The position numbers were made by a program, and so were the translations under genes. A DNA stretch of 64,000 nt from contig NZ_KB907276.1 of assembly GCF_000381905.1 (NCBI RefSeq), forward strand, positions 1-64,000. The letters run 5' to 3'. The notes under the pieces were generated by a model, which saw only the letters and a list, made by a program, of their open reading frames with translations, had not been told where the DNA came from and searched no databases. This DNA is from Paenibacillus fonticola DSM 21315. Lineage in GTDB: Bacteria > Bacillota > Bacilli > Paenibacillales > Paenibacillaceae. Every line of letters begins with the position of its first letter. The stretch's first letter is position 1. Shown in pieces: positions 53,098 to 61,228 of this stretch.

Positions 53098-53420
53098 ATG
53101 ATTAAACAGAAGTGGTTTGTGTTCAACTAGGGTCACTCAATTGAGATTGAGCAAGCGTACAATATCGAGCAATGTACAAAATGTAATTGCAAAGACTTGC
53201 AGAGCAAGAACATTAAAATTAAGGAATCGTCAGTATCATTGTCGAAGGCTTCTTATGCCCTAAATGTGATGAAGAATATTATCCAGAGACAATTAAAGAA
53301 GTGACGAGATTACTTAATCGAAGAGAGATTGAGCGCCGTATAAATCCACTCCACCTGCAATCTGAGGAATATCAAATGTCATCAGCGGAAGCCTCAAGGG
53401 ATGATGATGGAGACTATTAA
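53098..53420 (+). pseudogene. Broken zinc-ribbon protein gene
   Basis: ATG at 53098 starts MIKQKWFVFN, then an in-frame TAG, then GHSIEIEQAYNIEQCTKCNC; a single frameshift near 53225 leads into IVSIIVEGFLCPKCDEEYY and a helical, charged C-terminus ending at 53420. Two CxxC knuckles (CTKC and CPKC) about 35 residues apart suggest a zinc ribbon. Length when repaired is about 107 residues. One nonsense and one frameshift make it non-functional. Confidence 0.7.
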
Positions 53421-53430
53421 CTTAATAGTT

Positions 53431-53470
53431 AAGAAGACCATTTCGATTTTATGAAGTGGTCTTCTTTTTA
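53431..53470 (+). terminator. Terminator after the zinc-ribbon pseudogene
   Basis: AGAAGACCATTTC pairs with GAAGTGGTCTTCT (one G-T pair), followed by TTTT. Confidence 0.8.
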
Positions 53471-53485
53471 TCTATTCAACCCTCA

Positions 53486-53932
53486 CTAATCAATGGCATC
53501 CTCATAAGCATTCATTATTGCCTTTGATGATTTCTTTAAGAGCAAATTGGCTTCCTCAATTCTCTTTTTACTTTCATCGACCTTTTGTTCCATAGATAAG
53601 TCCATTGAAGCGTCAGATAAAATTCCTATCCCTTCCTAAAATTCATCGTGTACTTCTTTGAACCTTTCTGGTGCTGACTCCTTCTTTAATACTTCATTTA
53701 TCATTCCAAAAGCCATTATTCCTTCAAATAAACCTTTTGCTGTTTCTTCGGATTTTTCATTTTTCCGTTTCTCCAAAGCTACATCGAATTTATCTTGATA
53801 ATTTTCAAGCTGGTCAACTGCCGCTTTCATGGTTTCCAGATATTTTACTTCTTTTTGTGTGTATTCTATCTTTTGTTCTGAACAAGCAGTAAGCAGTACC
53901 GAAATAATTAGCATAAGTAAAATGTTTTTCAT
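53486..53932 (-). pseudogene. Lipoprotein gene with internal amber stop
   Basis: The open part (53636-53932) encodes 98 residues: signal with lipobox LLTACS (C17), then a charged helical domain (KEVKYLETMKAAVDQLENYQDK). After the TAG at 53638-53636 the same frame continues for 49 more sense codons (EGIGILSDASMDLS ... NAYEDAID) to a second TAG at 53488-53486. The downstream part is equally charged and helical, so the ancestral protein was about 148 residues. The short form may still be made and exported. Confidence 0.65.
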
Positions 53933-53969
53933 TCTAACCTCCGAGTTGTCTACGTGATAGATATTACAT

Positions 53970-54161
53970 TTAACATTTGTTTACCTTTTCGCAAGCATCG
54001 AGATAATCATTCATTAAATTGATTTCCTTCTTTAGCTGATTAATCTCCTTATCAAGCTGTTTAATTCTAGCCTTTCGTTTATCACTCTCTGATTCACAAG
54101 CCGTTCCCACTAGAATCAAACAGATGCAAGTAAAACCGAATATGTAGTTCTTTAATCTCAC
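53970..54161 (-). CDS. Small coiled-coil lipoprotein
   Basis: 63 residues from the GTG at 54161, seven bases after AGGAGGT. Signal segment LKNYIFGFTCICLILVGTAC with a lipobox (VGTAC), then a 40-residue coiled coil (IKQLDKEINQLKKEINLM) ending in Cys. The promoter carries the Xre palindrome, so it belongs to the island's lysogeny-like control region, opposite to the repressor. In some prophages a lipoprotein at this place blocks superinfection; here that is only a suggestion. Confidence 0.7.
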   Translation of the reverse strand: MRLKNYIFGFTCICLILVGTACESESDKRKARIKQLDKEINQLKKEINLMNDYLDACEKVNKC

Positions 54162-54199
54162 ATGTACGCACCTCCTAGTTGTAAAGTCATATATCAAAT

Positions 54200-54228
54200 A
54201 TAGTATCGTATATATACGATGTTATCAA
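54200..54228 (-). promoter_or_regulatory. Promoter with palindromic Xre operator
   Basis: Minus strand TTGATA (54228-54223), 17-base spacer, TACTAT (54205-54200). The perfect 16-base palindrome ATCGTATATATACGAT (54205-54220) fills the spacer, so a bound dimer would block the lipoprotein promoter. It also lies about 85 bases before the divergent repressor gene. Confidence 0.75.
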
Positions 54229-54302
54229 CGAATCTTCTGATATAAGATTATGTGAAAGCCTGTACTCCTTCCATACGCTTGAATGGAAGGGAAGTGATTA
54301 GA

Positions 54303-54662
54303 ATGTCTTCTGATTTTTTAAAACTCGTTGGAGAACGTATTAGAACGTTACGCAAAGAAAAAGGCTACACCCAAGAGTCTTTATCCGAAAAAAGTGGAAT
54401 ACATGTTACATATATTTCTGATATTGAGCGCGGCGAACGGAACATCTCTATGGAGACATTAGAAAAAGTTATTTCCGCTTTGGAAGTGAATCCAGTCGAG
54501 GTATTCAGAATCGAGGGTATTGAAGATATTGAGGAACGGGCTGATAGACAAGAACTAATTGAAGCACTTAACTCGTTATTGTCGGGAAGAAGGACTGAGG
54601 AAGTAAAGCTTGTACTTCGTCTTGCTAAGGATGTGCTGGGTACATATGATAAGCTAAAATAA
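54303..54662 (+). CDS. Xre family repressor
   Basis: 119 residues. HTH_3 domain at about 8-62 (LVGERIRTLRKEKGYTQESLSEKSGIHVTYISDIERGERNISMETLEKV), then a C-terminal helical dimerisation part. No peptidase domain, so it is a SinR/Immunity-repressor-like protein rather than a self-cleaving CI. The ATG at 54303 follows GGAAGGGAAGTG; GTG at 54252 is in frame but lacks a site. It is divergent from the lipoprotein genes and probably regulates itself and them via the 16-base palindrome. Confidence 0.88.
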   Translation: MSSDFLKLVGERIRTLRKEKGYTQESLSEKSGIHVTYISDIERGERNISMETLEKVISALEVNPVEVFRIEGIEDIEERADRQELIEALNSLLSGRRTEEVKLVLRLAKDVLGTYDKLK

Positions 54663-54665
54663 CAA

Positions 54666-54698
54666 ATCACCCATTCGCAATGAAGTCGAATGGGTGAT
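54666..54698. terminator. Terminator between xre and the integrase operon
   Basis: ATCACCCATTCG pairs perfectly with CGAATGGGTGAT. The T-rich side is stronger on the minus strand (TTTGTTATTTT), and genes on both sides converge here. Confidence 0.7.
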
Positions 54699-54743
54699 GT
54701 TGTAGTAACGTAACTATATATATCGGTTTGGTCATTAACTATA

Positions 54744-55001
54744 CTATTCACTCTGACCAATCCTATTTGATAAAATGGTTTTCGCAAGCCGTAAATCTAA
54801 CAGTTCGGAAAGACAAGTGATTTCTGCTGAATGTAGCGTTGTCAAAACTTCTTCAACGGTCGGCAAATCAAGAACGCTAGTACCTCTCTTATGAACTAGC
54901 ATCAACAATTCTGAAATCATTTCTTGATATGTCTTTAGTTTGAAACACAATTCATCCTCTCTGTATACGAGTTGTTCGTATTTCTCGAAGTCCACGCTCA
55001 T
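54744..55001 (-). CDS. Small helical protein in the integrase operon
   Basis: 85 residues, ATG at 55001, sharing ATGA with the stop of the previous gene; the site is GGAGGTTG. All helical and acidic-basic mixed (FEKYEQLVYREDELCFKLKTYQEMISELLMLV). I do not recognise the family. Position after int suggests an excision or regulation role, as inference only. Confidence 0.6.
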   Translation of the reverse strand: MSVDFEKYEQLVYREDELCFKLKTYQEMISELLMLVHKRGTSVLDLPTVEEVLTTLHSAEITCLSELLDLRLAKTILSNRIGQSE

Positions 55002-55216
55002 TTTACAACCTCCTGATGGAAGGAAGAAGCTAACAACAACTCTCTCTCCGCTTTCAAACGCCCAATTTCGGATCGTATAGCTTGTCTGCGTTCTGGACAA
55101 GTGTCTTTTTCGACATGTTCCAAAACAAGCTTAGAGTGCGCCCTAGCGGGTTCTACGAGCTTTGGAGCGATAGTGTTATCCCCCATAGCTAACCATACGC
55201 TTCGTGATGTTACCAT
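54998..55216 (-). CDS. Small protein overlapping the integrase end
   Basis: 72 residues, starting at ATG 55216, seven bases inside the int stop, and overlapping the next gene by four bases (ATGA). The C-terminal RRQAIRSEIGRLKAERELLL is a short coiled coil. No recognised family; could be an accessory (Xis-like) factor by position. Confidence 0.55.
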   Translation of the reverse strand: MVTSRSVWLAMGDNTIAPKLVEPARAHSKLVLEHVEKDTCPERRQAIRSEIGRLKAERELLLASSFHQEVVK

Positions 55217-56271
55217 TGCTCAGTTCCCCCATTCATGAACTTCTCATACTGCTCACGAACATCAGCAACATCTAAATTAACGTAACGATTTACCATTTCC
55301 ATGGAGGAATGTCCAAGCAATCTACGTAATGAAAACGGGTCGCCTGTTGCCTTTATATAACGAGTTGCAAACGTATGTCGAAATGTATGGGGGCTAATAC
55401 GAACACCAGTAATTTTAGCCTTCTTGCCTATGAAGCTGATACATCTAGTAGCCCAATTCTTATCTAAGGGTTGACCAAACTCGTTGAGGAATAAGTTTGG
55501 AGCTTGTCCGTTTATCTCATGCCAAGCGAGATAAATAACCAACAGTTCTTGTGTTCTAGCTCCATAATAAACCGTCCGTGCTTTTCTGGTTTTAGCTGAT
55601 TCAGCCCGAACAGATGCGGAACGTTTTTGCAGATCAATTTCCTCTACTAAAATCCTCATACATTCACCAATACGAACCCCTGTATCAAGCAGGAATGACA
55701 TTAACAGCGCATCACGTAGTCCAGTAAAGGTAGTTAATTCACAGCAATTAAACAATTTACGCTCCTGAGCCTTTGAGATTACTTGAAAGTCTTCTTCTGG
55801 AACCTTCAGCAGTTCAACATTGTCAAAGGGGGATTCTTTTATGATTCCCTCGCTCATAGACCAATTGAACATTGCTTTGATTGTTCTCAGTCTGATATTT
55901 ATTGTGGAAGGCTTCAACTTCTGTACCGTCAACATATGAGAAATCCATGAACGAATCACATCGCGATTAGGTACAAAGTTGTCCAGACCGCTGTACTCTG
56001 ATGACAAGAAACGGCGAAACCAGTTCATGTGTTTCCTGTAGTCCTCTAAGGTACGCTCTGCCGCTCCTGCGGCTTGCCGTGCGGCATAGTAGCGATTAAA
56101 CAGCTTAGTCAATGTCAGAGTCTCATATAGCGGTTTCTCTGCTTCTTGATGAGCAGGGCGGGACGTTTCCAAGACCGAAGGAGTAAGTCGGTCTAATAGC
56201 CGCTGGGGTAAATCCAGATTATTCTTTCTTTGTCCTCGTTTATGAGCTGATCTGCCTGTGTTTGCGCTCAT
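55210..56271 (-). CDS. Tyrosine recombinase (integrase) of the island
   Basis: 353 residues from the ATG at 56271, which follows GGGAGGAATGGAAGT; an ORF start at 56343 would run over the upstream terminator. N-terminal basic tail, SAM-like core-binding domain (about 75-165), then the catalytic domain with R (DTGVRIGECMR), H-x-x-R (SPHTFRHTFATRYI), and Y in LGHSSMEMVNRYV. It lies 134 bases from the tRNA-Ser 3' end, facing into the island. It catalyses integration and excision at the 64-bp repeats. Confidence 0.92.
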   Translation of the reverse strand: MSANTGRSAHKRGQRKNNLDLPQRLLDRLTPSVLETSRPAHQEAEKPLYETLTLTKLFNRYYAARQAAGAAERTLEDYRKHMNWFRRFLSSEYSGLDNFVPNRDVIRSWISHMLTVQKLKPSTINIRLRTIKAMFNWSMSEGIIKESPFDNVELLKVPEEDFQVISKAQERKLFNCCELTTFTGLRDALLMSFLLDTGVRIGECMRILVEEIDLQKRSASVRAESAKTRKARTVYYGARTQELLVIYLAWHEINGQAPNLFLNEFGQPLDKNWATRCISFIGKKAKITGVRISPHTFRHTFATRYIKATGDPFSLRRLLGHSSMEMVNRYVNLDVADVREQYEKFMNGGTEQW

Positions 56272-56312
56272 ACTTCCATTCCTCCCGTTAGTTTTTTGTC
56301 TAACGGTCACGA

Positions 56313-56358
56313 ACACAAAAAAACGCACTAGACCGCTGTTCAACAGTCAAGTGCGTTT
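56313..56358 (-). terminator. Terminator between tRNA-Ser and int
   Basis: Minus strand AACGCACTTGAC pairs with GTCTAGTGCGTT (small bulge), followed by a seven-T run at 56323-56317. Carried by the island, it insulates int from the serS-tRNA transcript. Confidence 0.8.
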
Positions 56359-56399
56359 CAGTCATAATCGTCGTAATTCCTTATGTGACGCTAATTAAT

Positions 56400-56493
<94 letters not shown>

Positions 56494-56555
56494 AAAAGGT
56501 GAATCTGATTAGCGTAACAAATCAGATTCTACCATAGAGTTTATTCACACGCAAG

Positions 56556-57839
56556 TTATTTCTCGATGGAAATATATTCAACATTTCCCATGTAAGGTCG
56601 CAGAACTTCCGGTACTTCAACACGGCCGTCCTCCAGCTGATAATTTTCAAGAATTGCAGCAACCGTACGCCCTACGGCAAGCCCGGAGCCGTTCAAAGTA
56701 TGCACGAATTCCGGCTTGGCTTTAGCCTCCGGACGGAAACGAATATTAGCCCGGCGTGCCTGGAAATCCTCCACGTTTGAGCAAGAGGAAATTTCACGAT
56801 AAGTGCCTGACTCTGGCAGCCATACCTCAAGATCATATGTTTTGGCAGCGCTAAAGCCAAGATCCCCGGTACACAGAGCCAACACGCGATAAGGAAGCTT
56901 CAGCAGCTGCAGGACGCGTTCTGCATTCGCTGTCATTTTCTCCAACTCTTCGTACGACTGATCCGGGTGAACGATCTTAATCATTTCAACCTTGTTGAAC
57001 TGGTGCTGACGGATCAAACCGCGAGTGTCACGGCCTGCCGCCCCTGCCTCAGAACGAAAACAAGAGCTGTAAGCCACATAATTCCGGGGCAGGTCCTCGG
57101 CGTTCAAAATCTCGTCCCGGTGAAAGTTCGTAACAGGTACTTCTGCCGTCGGAATTAGGTAATAGCCCTCCTCCGTCAGTTTGAATAGATCCTCTTCGAA
57201 CTTCGGCAGCTGGCCTGTTCCGTACAGGCTGTCCTGATTGACAATATAGGGCGGCAGCATTTCTTCATACCCATGCTCGCCACTGTGCAAATCCATCATA
57301 AAGTTGATCAGCGCACGCTCCAGACGCGCCCCCAGTCCCTTATAAAAAGTAAACCGCGATCCCGTCACCTTCGCCGCTGCCTCAAAATTTAAAATTCCGA
57401 GATCCGTGGCGATATCCCAGTGAGCTTTTGGCGTAAAATCGAACGAACGCGGCTCACTCCAGCGGCGAACTTCTACATTCTCCTCTTCCGAAGCACCTAC
57501 AGGCACATCCACATAAGGTATGTTCGGAATAGAGAGCATAAGCTCATCGATCTGCGCTTCAAGAGTACGGACCTCATCATCCAGCTCTTTAATACGGTCA
57601 CCGACCTCACGCATCTCTATGATCAGCTCATCCGCGTCCTCCTTGTTCTTTTTGCGCTTAGCTACTTCCGCCGATACCATGTTGCGACGGTTCTTCAGCG
57701 ATTCACTCTCCTGCAGCAGTTCACGGCGTTTGCCGTCCAGTGCCGTAAAACCCGATATAAGCTCCAAGGACTTACCTCTATTCTGGAGCGCTTTCTCGAC
57801 GCGTTCGAAATCATTTCGCATTATTTTTACATCTAACAT
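56556..57839 (-). CDS. serS: Seryl-tRNA synthetase
   Basis: 427 residues, class II. The N-terminal coiled-coil arm at about 30-100 (the part that grips the long variable arm of tRNA-Ser), then the catalytic core with GYEEMLPPYIV, TRGLIRQHQFNKVEM (motif 2) and GSGLAVGRTVAAILEN (motif 3). ATG at 57839 after AGGAGGGACAACC. No T-box is visible in the 150 bases upstream, unlike B. subtilis serS. Confidence 0.97.
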   Translation of the reverse strand: MLDVKIMRNDFERVEKALQNRGKSLELISGFTALDGKRRELLQESESLKNRRNMVSAEVAKRKKNKEDADELIIEMREVGDRIKELDDEVRTLEAQIDELMLSIPNIPYVDVPVGASEEENVEVRRWSEPRSFDFTPKAHWDIATDLGILNFEAAAKVTGSRFTFYKGLGARLERALINFMMDLHSGEHGYEEMLPPYIVNQDSLYGTGQLPKFEEDLFKLTEEGYYLIPTAEVPVTNFHRDEILNAEDLPRNYVAYSSCFRSEAGAAGRDTRGLIRQHQFNKVEMIKIVHPDQSYEELEKMTANAERVLQLLKLPYRVLALCTGDLGFSAAKTYDLEVWLPESGTYREISSCSNVEDFQARRANIRFRPEAKAKPEFVHTLNGSGLAVGRTVAAILENYQLEDGRVEVPEVLRPYMGNVEYISIEK

Positions 57840-57996
57840 GGGTTGTCCCTCCTAGAATCATCCCCGGCCGCATTGACGGTATCTGCTCAGCAGCACAAGC
57901 AGCCGCTACGGGATCACCAGAGAACTATCGGGTCCTCCGTTTAAAGCAAACAAACCTTAACCCTTGGAAAAAGAGTCAAGGTGTCTGATCAGCCCT

Positions 57997-58581
57997 TTAC
58001 TTAGAAGCCGATTTGCTTGCCTGAATCATCTCTGTAAAATATTTATGAAGCGCGACATCGTCTGTCAATTCCGGATGGAATGATGATACGAGTAGATGCC
58101 CTTGACGTGCAGTTACGATTTCATCATTGTAGGTGGACAATGCCTCGACGCCATCTCCAACCGCCGTAATAAGGGGCGCACGGATAAACACTGCACGGAG
58201 CGGCTCTTCCAGTCCCTTTACTTCCAAGTCGGTCTCAAAGCTCTCCCGCTGGCGTCCAAACGCGTTCCGTGACACGCTGATGTCCATAACACCCAGATGG
58301 GGCTCTTCTCCGCCTTCGATCTCCTTAGCCATCACAATCAAACCAGCGCAGGTGCCAAAAAGAGGCTTACCCTCGCTAGAGAACTGCCGGACAGCTTCAA
58401 TAAATCCGTACTTCCTCATAAGCTTGCCAATGGTTGTGCTCTCCCCGCCGGGAATGATCAATCCATCGACATCCAGGAGCTGCTCGGGCTGCTTTACAGC
58501 AACACCCTCTGCCCCTGTACTCTCAATGCTTCTTATATGCTCCGAAACGGCGCCTTGCAGCGCCAGTACTCCCACCTTCAT
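57997..58581 (-). CDS. pdxT: Pyridoxal 5'-phosphate synthase glutaminase subunit
   Basis: 194 residues, class I glutaminase. Oxyanion motif PGGESTT at 44-50, nucleophile C78 in FGTCAGL, and the His/Glu pair in SSFHPEL near residue 170. It hydrolyses glutamine and channels ammonia to PdxS. Gene order pdxS-pdxT with 48 bases between. Confidence 0.97.
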   Translation of the reverse strand: MKVGVLALQGAVSEHIRSIESTGAEGVAVKQPEQLLDVDGLIIPGGESTTIGKLMRKYGFIEAVRQFSSEGKPLFGTCAGLIVMAKEIEGGEEPHLGVMDISVSRNAFGRQRESFETDLEVKGLEEPLRAVFIRAPLITAVGDGVEALSTYNDEIVTARQGHLLVSSFHPELTDDVALHKYFTEMIQASKSASK

Positions 58582-58629
58582 GGAGAAACCTTCTTTCTAT
58601 CTGACTCAAAAAGAATTGCCTAGGCTATA

Positions 58630-59511
58630 TTACCAGCCGCGATCCGACATGCGCTCAGCGGGAGTCAATTTGGAAATCTCGATGCCCTTCATCGGTGTTC
58701 CCAGATTTTTGGACACTTCAGCAATCAACTTATAATCTGTGTAGTGCGTAGTAGCCTCAACGATGGCACGTGCAAATTTCTCAGGATTTTCCGATTTGAA
58801 AATACCTGACCCTACAAATACCCCATCGGAGCCAAGGTGCATCATTAATGCTGCGTCAGCAGGAGTCGCTACACCGCCAGCTGCAAAGTTCACTACCGGC
58901 AGCTTGCCGTTCTCATGTACTTCAAGCAGCAGGTCATAAGCTACGCCCAGGTTCTTAGCTTCGGCATACAGCTCATCCTTGGACATGCTTTGAACAGAAC
59001 GAATTTGGCTGTTGATCAGACGCATGTGGCGTACAGCTTCGACAATGTTGCCTGTTCCTGGTTCGCCTTTAGTACGGATCATCGATGCACCTTCGCTAAT
59101 ACGGCGCAGCGCTTCACCCAGATCTTTCGCTCCGCATACAAATGGAACGGTAAAATCACGTTTATCAATATGGAATACTTCATCCGCAGGAGTAAGCACT
59201 TCACTCTCATCCAGATAGTCTACCCCAAGAGATTCCAAAACTTTCGCTTCTACGTAATGCCCGATCCGCGCTTTGGCCATGACCGGTATGGAAACGACCT
59301 TCATCACTTCCTCAACAATCGTAGGGTCAGCCATGCGAGCTACGCCGCCAGCTGCACGAATATCCGAAGGCACGCGCTCCAAAGCCATAACAGCCGTGGC
59401 TCCGGCCGCTTCGGCAATCTTAGCTTGCTCCGCATTCATGACGTCCATAATTACGCCGCCTTTTTGCATTTCGGCCATACCTCTTTTTACCCGTGATGTT
59501 CCTGTTTCCAT
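58630..59511 (-). CDS. pdxS: Pyridoxal 5'-phosphate synthase lyase subunit
   Basis: 293 residues, TIM barrel. K80 (VMAKARIGH) forms the covalent pentose adduct, K148 (IRTKGEPGTGN) is the second lysine. It makes PLP from ribose 5-phosphate, glyceraldehyde 3-phosphate and ammonia. The ATG at 59511 is eight bases from GGGAGG; the ATG at 59517 is too close to it. Order dacA-pdxS-pdxT-serS as in B. subtilis. Confidence 0.97.
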   Translation of the reverse strand: METGTSRVKRGMAEMQKGGVIMDVMNAEQAKIAEAAGATAVMALERVPSDIRAAGGVARMADPTIVEEVMKVVSIPVMAKARIGHYVEAKVLESLGVDYLDESEVLTPADEVFHIDKRDFTVPFVCGAKDLGEALRRISEGASMIRTKGEPGTGNIVEAVRHMRLINSQIRSVQSMSKDELYAEAKNLGVAYDLLLEVHENGKLPVVNFAAGGVATPADAALMMHLGSDGVFVGSGIFKSENPEKFARAIVEATTHYTDYKLIAEVSKNLGTPMKGIEISKLTPAERMSDRGW

Positions 59512-59688
59512 GTTCATGCCTCCCGAATTAATCTCAAAATATATCCCATGTTATGAGGCCTTGGCACAACGCCAGTTCCTGCATAATCATTACTTCCGGC
59601 TCCATCATACAAGCGATAATCTAACTTGATATTTTACAATATTCGCACTAAATATACAACCCATTTACTCGGGATTTATCGTCTGTTG

Positions 59689-61098
59689 CTAGAAAAGATT
59701 TTTTATTCCGTTAAACAGGTCTTTGAAAAAATCGCCAATCGAACGCAAAAGCAGTTTGAACCAATTCGCCTTCTCCGCATCCTGGGCCGTAATCAGCTTC
59801 ACCGTCTTCTCCACAGGCTGGTCAGTGTCCGCTGCTTTATAGGAATATGTTACTGTACCGACTTCCGTTCCCTGCTTCACAGGCGCCACCAGTGCTGTCT
59901 CTTCATTCAGCGTTACCGTTGATTCCAAGCGGCTCATATCGGCGCCCTTAGGCACAACAAAACTAACCCCTTGATCGGTGACAACAGGCACGTCTATGTT
60001 CTTTGCCTTCTTCACAGTCACTGTCTCGGTTCCTTCTACTGTCGTTTTCGGAGCGACAACCTGCTTCGTCTCAAAATTGTTAAACCCGTAATCAAGCACC
60101 TTACGAGTTTCGACAAAACGGACATCTTCGGCCTTCATCGTCTTCGTAGCTTGCGTTCCCATAACTACGCTGATCAGACGCATCCCATCACGTTCAGCCG
60201 TCCCCGTAAAGCAGCTGCCAGCTCTAGACGTGTGCCCTGTCTTTAAGCCATCCAGACCTTCATAAGCAAACTGCTTAAAGTTGGTCACATTTTTATTCGC
60301 TTCCAACATGTAGTTCCAGTTAATCATTGGCTGTGTATCCCGCTCACGGAATTTATATTGCTGTATGGTGGTGAATTCCGTGAAATCAGGATGATCGGTG
60401 ACGATATATTTGGCCAAAATAGCCGCATCACGCGCTGACATATGCGTTTCCTTGTCATTTGCCGGACGAAAATCTTTAGGCATATCTCCGATATCCAACC
60501 CTGTGGAGTTAGCAAAATAAGTATTTTTCATCCCCATGCGCTGGGCCTCATCATTCATCATCTGCACAAAGGCCTGCTCAGATCCGGCCACATACTCGGC
60601 CAAGGCCACTGTTGCATCGTTAGCGGAGCCAACAGCCATGGCAATGTACAGCTCTCGAATGGTATGTTGGTCGCCCTGCGCTAGAAATATGCGTGAGCCA
60701 ATCGTCTTGGATGCATTCTCGCGTACAGTAACTACATCATCCCAGCTAAACTTCCCTTGTTTAACTAGATCTGCAACAATATATTCTGTCATCATTTTGG
60801 TCATGCTTGCTGGAGGTAATGGAGTATCCCCGTTAATATCCAACAGAATTTGTCCGGATACCGGCTCCATTAATATGGCAGACTTTACTTTAAGTTCAAG
60901 TGACTCTACGGATGGAATATTAGAATTGCTCTGTTGTGATGCCGGTTTGGTAGATGTGGCTTCGGTTTGCTGTCCTTCGGCAAGCGCAATCGCCGGAACC
61001 ATGGATAGACACAGCATATTCAGTAATAGAACAGAGGCGACGCTTTTACGAAGGATTTGCCGTTTCGACGTTCTCGGTTTCTTTTGTTTCAGTTTCAA
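59689..61098 (-). CDS. dacA: D-alanyl-D-alanine carboxypeptidase (PBP5 type)
   Basis: About 469 residues. Signal sequence within the first 40 residues, cleaved near ALA-EG. Active-site motifs SMTK (about S98), SAN and KTG (LKTGHTSRAG), then the PBP5 C-terminal beta domain and an amphipathic end (LLRSIGDFFKDLFNGIKNLF) that anchors it to the membrane. It trims the terminal D-Ala from wall pentapeptides. The TTG at 61098 has GGGGAGC 11 bases before it; the ATG at 61119 is the alternative and lacks a site. Confidence 0.93.
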   Translation of the reverse strand: MKLKQKKPRTSKRQILRKSVASVLLLNMLCLSMVPAIALAEGQQTEATSTKPASQQSNSNIPSVESLELKVKSAILMEPVSGQILLDINGDTPLPPASMTKMMTEYIVADLVKQGKFSWDDVVTVRENASKTIGSRIFLAQGDQHTIRELYIAMAVGSANDATVALAEYVAGSEQAFVQMMNDEAQRMGMKNTYFANSTGLDIGDMPKDFRPANDKETHMSARDAAILAKYIVTDHPDFTEFTTIQQYKFRERDTQPMINWNYMLEANKNVTNFKQFAYEGLDGLKTGHTSRAGSCFTGTAERDGMRLISVVMGTQATKTMKAEDVRFVETRKVLDYGFNNFETKQVVAPKTTVEGTETVTVKKAKNIDVPVVTDQGVSFVVPKGADMSRLESTVTLNEETALVAPVKQGTEVGTVTYSYKAADTDQPVEKTVKLITAQDAEKANWFKLLLRSIGDFFKDLFNGIKNLF

Positions 61099-61164
61099 TG
61101 CTCTTAAAGCTCCCCTCATTTACTCGTTCAATTGCTTAATCTATTCTATCACAGCCCATTCCGC

Positions 61165-61203
61165 AAAAAAAGACAGGCCGGGCAGAAATCGCCCAGCCTG
61201 TTA
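61165..61203 (-). terminator. Terminator after guaB
   Basis: Minus strand AACAGGCTGGGC pairs with GCCCGGCCTGT and is followed by seven T. It lies 25 bases past the guaB stop. Confidence 0.88.
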
Positions 61204-61228
61204 TGGAAAGTAGTGGTGTGGCAAAATA

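Noticed and set aside
57840..57996. T-box leader for serS
   Set aside because: No AGGGTGGnACCGCG block or leader terminator is visible in the gap, although B. subtilis serS has one.
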